A stretch of 64,000 nucleotides of DNA, taken from assembly GCA_030549775.1 (NCBI GenBank), contig CM060175.1:70275245-70339244 (forward strand), written 5' to 3'. Position numbers and translations under genes: made by a program. Positions within the stretch are counted from its first letter, which is position 1. Every line of letters starts with the position of its first letter. The stretch is from Tamarix chinensis (taxonomy: Eukaryota > Streptophyta > Magnoliopsida > Caryophyllales > Tamaricaceae). Below, piece by piece: positions 36,480-47,840 of the stretch. The notes below the pieces were generated by a model, which saw only the letters and a list, made by a program, of their open reading frames with translations, was not told the origin of the DNA and did no database searches.

Positions 36480-37890
36480 ACCCTCAATCGATTTTATTTT
36501 TCCTTTTTGTTCTTTTCACTTATCTATGTTTCTTCCTTTTCCCTTGTTCTTTTTTTTTGTTCTCTTCTTCTCCCTTATTTTTTTCCCCATGCCACCAGGC
36601 CACCAGTTTGTACCTAGCCTTACCTATTTCTTTCCTCTCTTTCTCTTTCCCCATTAGATACCTCGACCCAATCCTTATTTCCTTTCTTTCCTCTTTCCCT
36701 AGCTTTCTCAACCCACCTCTTTTTCTTCTTGTTATTCTTTTTCTCTTCTTGCTCAAGCCAACAATTCACCCTTTCTTTTCCTTTTTGCCTGTGTGAACGC
36801 CAAGCCTACCTTCCCTTCTTATTTTATCTTCTCCCTCACTTTTATTTCCTCCCTAACACACCCCTACCCACGCCCATCTACAACACACCCCCAACACACC
36901 TTAACCATCTATACTACCCTTGCATATGCCTTGCACCCCATCTCTATTCCTTTCCCCTTCAATCCCCAATAGCCCTTGCCCTTCTCCCTCGTGTGCTCCA
37001 TTTCTAGATCCTGTGACCAACTCCCTTATCCTACACGAACCACCATGCACCACCTTCAATGTATCACCCCTATAACCTCCCCTACACCCTACCTATCCTA
37101 GCCAACACTCCAAGTCCCTCATCTATGCTCGTCTTCCCTACAACTCTCGCCTACTTTCATCACATGCCTAAACTAACCCATATATGTTGGTTTTCCTTTC
37201 CCTTCACCCCAAACCACATATGTATTCATACATATACATACACACTCCTCCCCTTACCTTTGTTCAACCCTGAGCTCCTCCTTCCTCCCTTCTTTTTCTT
37301 CTCACTTCTCTTTCTCCACTCCCCAACCATTTTTCTTGCACCTCCTATGCCACTTCTTCACCGTCACTTATGCCCTCAATCCTTGCTAACTCCACCATTG
37401 AACATCATTTTCTTCTTCTTTTTCTCCTTCTCCTCCTCCTCCTCCTCCTCCTCCATCTTCTCTCTTTCCTTACAACGACATTTGCCGATCCCTGCCCCTA
37501 TCATCAGTTGCTTCTCTGACAACAACACCCTTAGGTAATGGTAGTTCTTGCTATTTCTTTCCCCTCCACTTCAATGAAAGTTCCAACCCACCACACAACC
37601 ATCGCTTAATACCCCAACATATTCAACAATTCCCTTATAGCCTCCATGCATAATCGCGCTGCCACCCTCACCCATCATCACCATCCAATCATGCTTCCCC
37701 CACCTACCCTCATCCTTACCACCACTTACTTGCACCATATTTACTTTTCCTTTCAGCACCTCCACCACTGCCGCTTCCTATCTTCTCTACAACGTCATCC
37801 AATACCACTACAACACCACCACTACCTCCCTACACCATTACCACCCATCACCTCCACCCAACCCTTTGACCTTTGGACTTCATCCAAAGG
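36480..37890. repeat. Pyrimidine-rich tract of LTR D
   Basis: About 1.4 kb of C/T-rich plus strand with a (CTC)n run at 37430-37453. The open frames inside it (for example 36729-37007 and 37059-37538) are artefacts of composition. Confidence 0.85.
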
Positions 37891-38899
37891 ACTCATGTTG
37901 CATGAACAATGAGGGGCTCTGCCTCCTTTAATAATAATAATAATTTATTTACACATCTTTCACTCAAGGGTAATTTGGTAATTTAATAAAAATTATGATT
38001 TTATCAATTAAATATTAATATGGTATTTTTGATATTATTTATATGTACAAAATTTTGATTATTTGGGCCTAATTACTTTTAGGATGTTACTGAATAAATT
38101 GTTCTTTTGCTGGAAAATTAAGTAATTCTTATACTCTACTAAAATGTGAGATATTGCAAGTTAGCAAATTAGTGTTTGGATGTATAAATGCTATTTGGTA
38201 TGTTTGTTACATTATAATTATCTATTTAAAAGTGTTGGCATGAATTTTTGTGAAATAGATCATGTTAGCTTGTGTAAATTATTATATGTATGAAAGTATA
38301 TTAAAATGAGTTTTATGTAGGAAGTAAATTATATATGTTATATATGTCTATTATGATAGGTTGAGCATGCTTAAGTGTATTTTAGTATAAAAATTATTAT
38401 TTTTTCCGTAAGAAAAGTTTTGTCATTTTAAGCATATCATGATACCTAATTCGATAAGTATACCTTACAGATTGATTAGTATGGAAGTATGTGTTTGGAA
38501 GTTTTAGAAAATTATGCTAAGGTTTTATATACTACACCAAGTTTAAGGATATATTTCATCATTAAGTATCTATATGAAGTTGTGGATATGCATTTTTATG
38601 ATGGTAGAATGTACGGGAGGTTGAAAAATCATTCATTTTGAGACTAGTAAGATTTTGGTGGAAAAAATTAGTCTTATAGTTTCTTTAGGGGTATTTTGGT
38701 CAATATAGGTTAAAAATAGAGTATTGGGTATTTTAATGTGATAATTAGTTCTAAATACGTTAAGAACATAATCTGGAAAGTTTGGAGTAAACATGAATGG
38801 TCTAAGTCTAATAAATGAGGAAAATGGGATTTAGTGGAAATAGTAACCCTAGAGATGAAATTTTTATGACATGTTGGAATTATCTAATTTTGATCTTTA

Positions 38900-39560
38900 T
38901 TTCTTGATATGATGGTTATATTGGTATTTTAGGAATGCATATTAAATTTGGGATCCACATAAGTCTCATGGGAGAAGCTATGATTAAATTGTGGAATTAG
39001 GGTTTTGTCGTAAAATGTGAATAATAAGCCTAAGGGTAGGCTATTATCGCATGTGTAAAATGTGGGAGTTGAATCTTAATTTCCATATATGATGTCAATA
39101 ATAATATTATGGGAGTGTATATTAAATTTGGAGGTTATATAGATCTCTTGAGAAGAGTTATGACTAAATTATGGAATTAGGATTTTGTGGTAAGATATGA
39201 ATAGTAATCCTAAGGATAGACTATTATCGCATGTGTAAAATGTAGGATTTGGATCTCTATTTTCATATATGATGTCAGTAATATTATTTTGGGTGTGTAT
39301 ATAAAATTGGGTGGTTATATGGATATTTCAGGATGAGTTATGACTAAATTGTGGAATGAGGATTTTGTGGGAAATGTGAATAGAAACTATAAAGACATTG
39401 TATTATCACAATTGTAAGATGCTGGATTTAAACCTTAATTTTAGGTATGTTGTCAATAATAATGTTTTAAGTATGGCTATTGAATTTGGCAATAAAATGA
39501 GTACTAAGGGAGAAGTTATGTTAGACTTACCAAATTAGGGTTTCAAAAAGAATTATGTTT
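38900..39560. repeat. 180-bp tandem repeat in LTR D
   Basis: The landmark ctattatcgcatgtgtaaaa recurs at 39041 and 39221 (exactly 180 bp), with a diverged copy at about 39400. The unit also contains ttatgactaaatt, tggaattaggattttgtgg and gtgaatag. About 3.5 copies. E has related units at the same 180-bp spacing. Confidence 0.85.
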
Positions 39561-39689
39561 CGTCCTAGGAGGATATGATGGGACATGTCTTTTGCTTGTT
39601 TATGTATGTGTTTGTATGATGACCTTGTAATAAATAATCATGAATAAGATATTAATCATTTACAGTGAAAGTTTATATAAGTCCAGACT

Positions 39690-40235
39690 AGTTGTACCCG
39701 TCCATTCTACCGGATAAGAATAATGGCTATGTGTGTTTTTCCTTAGGGTTATATATTATTGAAAGCATTCCACTAATTGGGAGTAGTAGTGAGGATCATT
39801 TTACCTTTGGGTTGTATTTATGTTATCATTCCACTAGTTGAAAATAGTGGGGTTTTTAAACTCAAATTAAATAAATTATTTGAATGCTCATTACCATTGA
39901 TAAGATATTAATCACTTAAAGTGAAATAACATGTGAGTCAAGACTGATTGTATCTGTCCACTCCCAGAACGACAATAGTGGCTAGGTGTGTATTTCCCTA
40001 GGGTTTTATATTGTTGAAACCATTCCATCGGTTGAAAATAGTGATAAGAAGATTTATGTTCTAAGGTTGTATATTATTGAAACCGTTCCACGGGTTGAGA
40101 ATAGCGGCTAGGAGTTTTATTCCATGGGGTTGCAAATTATTGAAACTATTCCATAATTTGGAAATAGTGGCTAAGAGCATTTTTCCATAGGCATGTATTT
40201 ATGTTACCATTCTACCGGTTGAGAATAGTAGGGTC
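39690..40235. repeat. Degenerate ACCGG / AATAGTGGC array of LTR D
   Basis: About eight units with ccgtccattctaccgg, gagaatagtggctagg and similar words. More diverged than in B and C but in the same relative place. Confidence 0.75.
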
Positions 40236-40728
40236 CCTGAACTCAACATGAATAAATAAATGGAATGATTATTATTTGAATCAAAATGGTTATTGTATCG
40301 TTTGGTAGTAGCCATTGTGCCTATTTGTGGTTGATAGTATCCTTTGTGCCTACCTATATTTTGATAGCAGCCTTCGTACTTACCCGTGATGCTATAAGTT
40401 ATTATTAGTTTTTGCTGGTGAGCCTACCTATGTTATGAGATTTGTCGATATTGATAATGAGATTTGTGACTATGGTTATGGTTTGAGGATGATGTAATTT
40501 CTAATTATACTACAAAGAGAATCTCTTGGATGTTCCATTGGTAAGTTTTAGTTAATTCCAAATGAATGAGCTTAGTAGCAAATGGCTTTGTTGGTATATG
40601 TTTATATGAATAATTATAGCATTTTAGTTAACGTACATATAATTAAATGTTTTATGTCATGTATGGTTGTGATTCCTTTTATATGTTCCGTGTGAGCTTT
40701 TCATATTAATTTTTTATAATGGGTTACT

Positions 40729-40744
40729 CAGTACTATTGTACTG
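40729..40744. promoter_or_regulatory. CAGTAC-TATT-GTACTG hairpin of LTR D
   Basis: Perfect 6-bp stem with a four-base loop, directly followed by aagggttcc. It is equivalent to the block at 29811-29880 in B. Confidence 0.7.
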
Positions 40745-41168
40745 AAGGGTTCCTTTTCATGGGCCCCTACTTATTCAATGGGTAGTGGCCTTTGTAAGAT
40801 CAGTTGAAGACTATTATTTGGGTTAAGAGTTTGGGGTTATTCATTTTTTTTTGGTATCTTTTCATCCAAAAGATTTTGTACTCTTAATACCTTTATGTAT
40901 TTCCTTTCACTCAGATTTTGTAATCATTGGCAACTGGTTATATTTCAACTGACGTTAAATTGTTTTAACTCGTTTGCTACTTTGATTTATAATTGTGTTA
41001 TTGATTTATGTGGAGTAACACTTTTCGCCTTAGCATTTGGTAATATAATGGTAGAGGAAACCAAACTAATACCAAGTGTGGAAGTAGCACACTATAATTT
41101 ACTATTATAGATTCTGTAATTAACTTGTTAAACAAACTTTTTTTGTTCATAAATTTGGGGGTGTTATA

Positions 41169-41400
41169 CCCTTGAATTCTTGTCTCATTTATTCTTTGAT
41201 ATTTTCTCTTAATTTCTCCCATGATTTCTTCATATTATTCATTTTCACTTGCATAAATCTAGTAATGAGAACTTCAGGCAAAATCGTTAAAATTTAGTGT
41301 AAACAACGAGGTAACTATAATCTTTTACCATCAGATATTAACATATAAAATAGTACATCAAATACCTCATTCTTAGAATGTGACTTTTCCTCATACAAAC
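41169..41400 (-). pseudogene. Element M linker continuing beyond LTR D
   Basis: Minus-strand text with Lys/Glu-rich codons (KSWEKLRENIKE, then MRQEFKG) ending at the D insertion, in the style of the charged protease-RT linker of this Gypsy group. Short and weakly supported; position next to D is the main argument. It meets the plus-strand gag of N at about 41400. Confidence 0.4.
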
Positions 41401-41401
41401 T

Positions 41402-42171
41402 CAAATTCAGAAGTTAGATTCTAGGTTTGTTGAACAAGATTTGGTTCAAAATGTCCAAGAACATAAAGAATTCTATGGAGATGGATTAGGAAGTGCAATA
41501 AGTTCAAATAATCATCTAAGGGAAGGTACTTGAATTCAAGACTAGACCATGATGAATATTTTATAGGAAGTGGAAGTAATAGAAAGCTCTATGACTATCA
41601 ACCTAAGTATCATCAAAAGGAGGATAAGGGCATTAAGCTTGATCTTCCTAATTATAATGGCAGGCTTGATGTAGACTCATTTTTTGAGTGTTTACATGAA
41701 TTGGAGACTATATTTGAGTTTAAATATTATCAAGATCAGCAAAACTGTAAACTAGATACTCTTAAGTTTGCTAGTATATGCTATAATAATCTAAAGAGGA
41801 CTAGGGAACGAGAGAGTAAATCAAAGATAAAACTTTGGGAGAAACTAAAAAAATATCTAAGAAGAAATTCATCCCTAAAGAGTAGAAAAAGATAATAAAT
41901 TAACTACTCTTAGGTAGGGACTACTAAGTGTGGAAAAATATGTTTGGGAATTCAAAAAATTGGCTTTTGTATGTGATATCCATGAAAGGTAGGAACAAAC
42001 TTGTGCCAAATTTTTAGGAGGCCTTAACATGATAATTCGAGACAAGGTAGAAACTTATATTTATGATTCTTTAGATGATTTGATTAAACTTTCCATAAGA
42101 TTGAGAAACAAATGAAATCAACTAAGCCTCATGCTAAATAAATTATTCCATCTACCAAGTACTACTCAAGT
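41402..42171 (+). pseudogene. Element N gag, N-terminal part
   Basis: Plus-strand Ty3/Gypsy capsid precursor. The open frame at 41530-41895 shows the core of the retrotransposon gag domain: DKGIKLDLPNYNGRLD, FFECLHELETIFEF, LKFASICYNN and IKLWEKLKKYLRR. After a frameshift and stops, GGLNMIIRDKVETY and DSLDDLIKL continue the domain to 42171, where LTR E interrupts it. The charged acidic stretch before it (41402-41530) is the usual variable N-terminus, and the exact start is unclear. It lies head to head with the minus-strand linker of M. Confidence 0.8.
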
Positions 42172-42424
42172 TGTAATACCCCAAATTTTTAGCTAAATCT
42201 AATCCCGAGTAATTAATATCAAAACCTAATTCTAACCTCATAAATTTATTTTTCTATCTTATCTTATATCCTTAATCCTAAATATTAGTTTAATCCCAAT
42301 TTTTATTTTGGGTTATTAATATTTTTACTAACTTAAATTTAATCCTAGATAATTATTTAAATAATTTTTTCCTAATACCCTAACCTAAATTATTTAACCT
42401 AAACCTAAATCTAAACCCACAATT

Positions 42425-43290
42425 TTTCTTTCCCTTTTTCTCCTTTTCCTTTTTCTTCTCCTTCCCTTATTTTATTTTATTTTTTTCCCGTTGAACCTCA
42501 CCTCACCTTTCTTCTCTTCTTCTTCCCCTTTGTGTGAACGTCTCCCCCTTCCAAACTCTACCCATCTATCTCATCACCTGCCCTCTCCTCAGTTCTAGGG
42601 TCGGGATTGAAATTATGCCCGATCACCACCTCCTTCTCCCCGCTCCTTTGTGTGTGTGTGTGCATATATACCTAGTAATAAATCCACTCCAAGACCTCCT
42701 TCTCTGCCTTTTTTTCTACAAAATTTAGCACCACCTTCCCCCTCCTTCTCTCCCCTCCTTAATTTAGCAAAAACAACCCAAAAACCACCCCCACCAGCAA
42801 GCCCAACCAAACCATATACACCTCCACTGGTAGCATTTTCCACATCCCAACCCCAAGCACCAAAAACCTTTTCTGCATCTCCCCCCTAGTTGCAGCAATA
42901 CTCACCATTCCCTCACCCCTAGATGTAGAAAAACTCACCATAACCTACCCCTACCATCGGTCAAAGCTTCCATTCCAACACCCACTACCTACAGCAACAA
43001 CTACTGCACCATTTTCTTTCTTTTATTCTCTTCCTTACTATAGCAAATTTCACCACCCGTACCTCCCTAAGCTTTGACACCATTACTTACCTCTCTCTTT
43101 GGCCAACTTCACCTATCCCACCCCCTCCTTTTTACCTTCCTTACTACACCCCCAAGCAATGGTAGGTTGTGTCGTTGCTAGCCCTCCTTGCTCGACAAAC
43201 CCCAACCAATCCCCTTTGTTACACAATTGTTTAACCGAGAGCTCCTACGATCCCTGGTTTTTTCCCCCATTATTTTCTCTCCCATTACCT
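42425..43290. repeat. Pyrimidine-rich tract of LTR E
   Basis: C/T-rich plus strand with accccc and tccccct words. Open frames on both strands at 42534-43293 are compositional. Confidence 0.8.
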
Positions 43291-43429
43291 TAAAATTTCA
43301 TTAATTATATCAATAATTATAATTGTGTTTTGTTAATTGTTCTTAGGTGATATTTTGGAATTTTCAAAAGAAGTAGATTATGATAAGCGTGCTTAGAGAC
43401 TGAATCCTTTATTTGTAAGGATACTAGTA

Positions 43430-44200
43430 GATGATGGAAACCTCTTAGGGTTTCAGGAAAGGATCGAAGAAATTAATCGAGCGCGGAGTTCAATTCGCCG
43501 GATTCAGCCTAAGGAAAACTCCCAATGGAAGATCCAAAGATTCAAAGGCATAGTTTTACAACGACAACTGAATTTGAGAGAAAGAATGATCAAAGAGAGA
43601 GAATTGACGCAGCAGAAAAGAAGTGAGTGAGAGGTTCGTAGAGAGAGAGAGAGAGATCGAGAGAAATCAAGAGAATATCGTATATTAGCCAAAACTACTG
43701 TATTACAACGTATATGCCCCTATTTATATAAGTGTACAGACCATATAAAAATACACCATACATCCAGCCCAATCTCACGATACAGCCCAATAAATACAAT
43801 CAGGAAATGGATCAAGATAGGGGTCGATAATGGACACTCGACCAGCCCAAATATACATCAAAAATCTCCCCCAAATTATAAGATAATATTTATACATTAA
43901 TTCCCATAAGCTAAATTAATTATAGCTAATCATGGCTATTAAGGATTGATTAATCTACACTCCAACTAATCCATTATTATGGACCGAGTGGCGGATTATA
44001 CAACCGACCTAATTTCCATTAGCCAATTCGACCGGCGAATGCATCACATGGGATTACATGAAATTAACAAAAAAATACATAATCTGCAACACTCCAACAG
44101 CTGCATCCAGAATCCATGTGCTGCATCAATTTCCTATTTATTCACACAAATAAGACAAACAATTATAAGTAATAAATGATTCACAACAATTATCAAAATT
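43430..44200 (-). mobile_element. Small LTR (Copia-like style) inserted in LTR E
   Basis: About 770 bp that is absent from the related LTRs D and F2 at this point and differs in composition, with several CG dinucleotides (gagcgcgg, cgaccggcg). On the minus strand it reads as an LTR: TATA-like ttatataaatagggg at about 43720-43735, a ctctctctcg leader at about 43640-43660 and an end of tttccatca at 43432. I could not fix its other end or a TSD. Probably a solo LTR and younger than its host LTR. Confidence 0.55.
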
Positions 44201-44699
44201 AATTAAGTATAAATTTTTAAGATTCATATCAATCGATGTTTAGGTTTTTATGTTAATTTTTTGTATGATGATGTTTTCTATCATGCTATTATTATTATCT
44301 TTTTAAATTCAAGTAGTTGATATTATGATATGATAATGTAGATTATATGATAGAAAGAGAGTACGAATAATGAAAGAAGTGACGATATGTTGATTTCTAC
44401 GCTAAGTCATATTTTGTGGAAGAAAAATATGGGCCTAATGTGGGAAATAATTATATATAATATGTATTTTTGATAAAAGGAGGATTCAGAAATAAGGATA
44501 TTGAGGATATGAAATATTCATAAAATAAGGGCTATCGGCTATCTTTAACGGTATTTTGGTCAATATGGGTTAATATGGGAATTTTGGTATTTTAATGTTT
44601 TACATAATTAAAATATGCTAATAATATCATGTGAAGTGTTTGGGAGTGATTATGAAGGTCATAAGTTCTTTAGATGAAAAAATAGCTTAATTTAGGAAT

Positions 44700-45110
44700 A
44701 ATAGCCTTAAAGTGGTAATGTTATTATCACATGTGTAAAATGTTAGAGTTAGGCCACAAATTTTATATATGTTGTTAATATCAGTATTTTTGGCATGTGT
44801 ATTGAATTTCGTAATTATATAAGCCTTATAGAAAATATTAAGACTTACCTATTAAATTAGGGTTTGGGAACCTTATGAATAGTAACTTTTAGGGATAGAA
44901 CTATTATCTCATGTGTGAGACGTGGGAATGAGATCGTAAATTGTGGGTATATTAATAATGATAATATTTTTTTGGAGATATACTAAATTTGGTGGATTAA
45001 TGATTAGTATGGGAGGAGTTATGCCTAATTTGTGAATTTAGGGTTCTTAGGGGGAAAATAAGCATGTTAGTCTTTGAGAATGGTCTTGTTATCTGTATGT
45101 TGATGTCTTT
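44700..45110. repeat. 180-bp tandem repeat in LTR E
   Basis: Landmarks ttattatcacatgtgtaaaa (44721), ctattatctcatgtgtgaga (44901) and a diverged third (about 45084) are spaced 180-183 bp, as in D. Confidence 0.8.
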
Positions 45111-45189
45111 ACTTGCCTTAATTATATTTTACTCATAAAACAATCATGAATAAGATAATAATCATTTAAAGTTAAAGATCATATGAGTC

Positions 45190-45420
45190 AAGACCGGTTT
45201 TATACGTCCGTTCCATTTGACAAGAGCACTAGCCGGGTGTGTTCTACCCTAGAGATGTATATTATTATCGTTCCACCAGTAAGAATAGTGGTTGAAGCAT
45301 TTTTCCCCAAGTTGTATTTTGTTAACTATTCTACAAGTAAGAATAGTGGCTAGGAGAATTTTGTCCTAGGGTGGAATAATCGTTCCACCGGTTGAGAATA
45401 GTGGGGTCCCTGAACTTAAT
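45190..45420. repeat. ACCGG / AATAGTGGC array of LTR E
   Basis: Four to five units (accggttttatacgtccg, ccaccagtaagaatagtgg, caccggttgagaatagtgg). Shorter than in D but the same module. Confidence 0.75.
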
Positions 45421-46067
45421 TTAAAATAAATTCCGAGAAAAATTATAATCATTGATAAGACACTAATCACATAAAGTGGAATAATCACGTAAATAAAATC
45501 CAGACTAGTAATTATCTTGTATGAATTTTTGTATCTCACATGTATACTACTTTGTACTGTGAATGTATGGAATTATCTGTTTTCCCGGTTTCGATTGTAT
45601 TGTTATCTTACAAAGTACATAGCGTACTGATCAACCTTTTCATGGGTGCTACTCATTCCTATGAGCATATTTGTCATGTTTTGCATGTGTTTGATGATTA
45701 CTAGCTTGATGTGCTTGTGTTTGATGATTACTAGCTTGATGTGCTTGCCTTGGGTGGGCGCTAAACAAATTAGTAAAGGGTATGGTTATCCGGATATCTC
45801 TATCTCTCTTTGGACTCTTAGTCCTCTATTTTCACCATTTATTCCCTTCTCTCTAGTATATCATGTATCACGATAATATCAAGTGCTTCCCCCACTTGAT
45901 TCCTAGGAATAAAGTTACTTTTTCCTTACACATAACATAGACTAGGCATAGGGAATGCATCTTCAATGTTGGATGCGGTGTGACACCCCTACATTTTGTG
46001 TTTTAGCTTCTGCTATTAACTCTTTAAAATAAAAAAATTTAAGTTCTAGAAATCTGGGAGTGTTACA

Positions 46068-46700
46068 CAAGTAATCAAACTATAAAATTTGGAGTGAGTA
46101 CTCCAACTTCTACCAATCTTGATAAAAAGCAAGAACTAGTAGAAAGAATAAAGGAAAAAATAAAGTGAATGAAGTCTCTACTAGGCAATGTTTTAAATGT
46201 TGAGGGTTTGGAAACCTTGCTTGCGAATGGCCCTATCAATGGGTATTATCAATACAAGAAATTGAATCCATGGACATATATGAGGAAGAAACTAAATTTG
46301 AACCTTTTTAGGAAATATCTAGTGAATCTAAGGAAGAATAGAGTGCTTAATATGTCTTAGAGAGAGTAATTCAAGTACAAGCTACCGAGGAACCTACTCA
46401 AAGGGAGAATATATTTAAGCAAAAGGAAGAGTAGGAGATACAGTTTGTTGTATTATCATTGATAGTGGATCATGTACCAATGTTGCAAATGAGAGGATGG
46501 TTAAGGATTTGGGGTTAAAAACTACTCCACATCCAAATTTGTATTCTCTTCAATGGTTAAATAAGGACAAGGGAGTTAAGGTAATATATCAAACCCTAGT
46601 ATAATTCAAAATTAGTAACTGCCATGATGAGGTTCTATGAAATGGTATTACTAATTAATCTTCCTACTCTCTATTCAAGTGATTCTTTTGATCTTGGAGA
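46068..46700 (+). pseudogene. Element N gag zinc knuckle and protease
   Basis: Continues N after LTR E; across the CAAGT duplication the gag frame resumes without a shift. The zinc knuckle near 46180-46225 reads CFKC, stop, GFGNLAC; the usual His is Asn, so metal binding is lost. The acidic segment MDIYEEETKFEPF and TQRENIF follow. The aspartic protease appears near 46445-46620 with its active site DSGSCTNVA intact (gatagtgga at 46461-46469), then LYSLQWLNKDKGVKV. This order is the usual one for gag to protease in this Gypsy group. Stops occur before and after. No RT follows on this strand. Confidence 0.8.
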
Positions 46701-46867
46701 AGATCAAAACTTTCCAATTGAAAGTTGAGTTTGAATCATCCAAACTATGAATTTTCTTTCTTCTTTGTCGAATTTTTTGTTTGACAAACCAAACACAAAG
46801 GTCTTGTATTTGTAAAAGATAATCATCCATTATCTTACACATCAGTCAATAATAATCATCTTCTTAA

Positions 46868-47840
46868 ATTTATTATATTAAGTAATAACAATATCAACCA
46901 TCACATAAGTTGAGTTCCACCTTGTGGGAACAATAATCCATAGTGCTTTTATATCTAATATTTGATTTAATTTCATAAAAATTTGAAGAGAAGTCTTCCT
47001 TAATTCAGACCATTTGTTGTATTTTACATTATTCCTAAGCTTAACAAAATTATTCTCTATCAACTTAAGTATGTCCTTAATAATGAAATATAAAATATGA
47101 GCACGACATCAAACTTGTATATAAATGCCATCATACAACATAAATTCGAAAACATTTAGTTTATTTCTCAAATCATCTTGCATTATATCAATGCTTGAAG
47201 CATTATCCAATGTGATAGAAAAAATCTTGTGCTCAATACCCCAATCATGAAGCAAACGTAACATGGAATTATGTGAGATTTTTCATAAATATGGTGCTTC
47301 TATGTGATGAAAATTCAATACTCTACTATTCAACTTCACATTAATATTCTTATAATGAGTAGTAAAACACAACTAACCCTTAGTTTGATAAGATTTTTAC
47401 ATATCAAAATTTAAATAAACATGACTAAGAATGCAATGAAGACAATTCTTATACTCAATGTTCAAGTTTGAATTTAATTTCAATACATTTGATTTTTTTA
47501 GTATTTCTAAAGCTATTAACCTGATTATTCAAGTTAACATGAATTTCGCTATTACATTTGTGTTCAAATCAAGAGAATGCATACCCATATTTGATGATAG
47601 GCCTTAATAATAGATCTCTATAGATACTTTAGTCATAAACATTAGTTTCCACTTTCTTAGGTTTTTGATATGTTGGGAATTAGTTAAGATGTTTCTTTAG
47701 ACTTGTTGTTTCACAATATGAACTAGTAATGAAAGAAGCCACTTTACAATGATTGTAAAGTGCTTTATTTTCCATACTTTCTCTTATTACCTTTCTACCT
47801 TAGAAATTCTTTTTAAACTAAGCTTCTTATCTTATTTTAA
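46868..47840 (-). pseudogene. hAT-superfamily transposase relic with BED zinc finger
   Basis: DNA-transposon transposase, read downward from 47840. A BED-like finger remnant (ALYNHCKVASFITSS, then TTSLKKHLN) lies near 47770-47680. The catalytic RNase-H-like domain follows as VLNFHHIEAP, LLHDWGIEHKIFSITLDNAS and MQDDLRNKLN (about 47340-47150), then RAHILYFIIKDILKLI and the hallmark PTRWNSTYVM near 46910-46935. Known hAT proteins have about 650-700 residues; here the part between finger and catalytic domain is eroded and the C-terminal dimerisation region is not recognisable below 46868. Stops interrupt it. Terminal inverted repeats and an 8-bp TSD were not found. Confidence 0.75.

Larger units (their letters stand above)
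36203..41168 (+). mobile_element. Giant LTR D, 4966 bp (imperfect TSD CCCAT/CCCTT)
   Basis: Starts tgtaacacta and ends gggtgttata (CA to TA). It is flanked by cccat (36198-36202) and ccctt (41169-41173), a duplication with one mismatch. No gene. Modules are a pyrimidine tract (36480-37890), a ctcatgttgcatgaac palindrome-like word, a short ggtaatttggtaattta remnant (37970), 180-bp tandem repeats (38900-39560), the degenerate ACCGG/AATAGTGGC array (39690-40235), a perfect hairpin at 40729-40744 and the terminal block (41025-41095). It sits in the linker of M. Confidence 0.8.
42172..46067 (+). mobile_element. Solo LTR E, 3896 bp (TSD CAAGT)
   Basis: Starts tgtaataccccaaat and ends gggagtgttaca, flanked by caagt at 42167-42171 and 46068-46072. 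It sits in the gag of N. Modules are a pyrimidine tract (42425-43290), then a foreign LTR (about 43430-44200), 180-bp repeats (44700-45110), the array (45190-45420), a C-type 3' block (agcgtactgatcaacctttt, 45620) and a degenerate end. The body resembles D and F2 while the 3' block resembles C, so it looks mosaic. Confidence 0.9.

Noticed and set aside
43504..43692. 62-residue Ser/Leu-rich frame
   Set aside because: It covers the (GA)n leader of the small LTR inserted in E.
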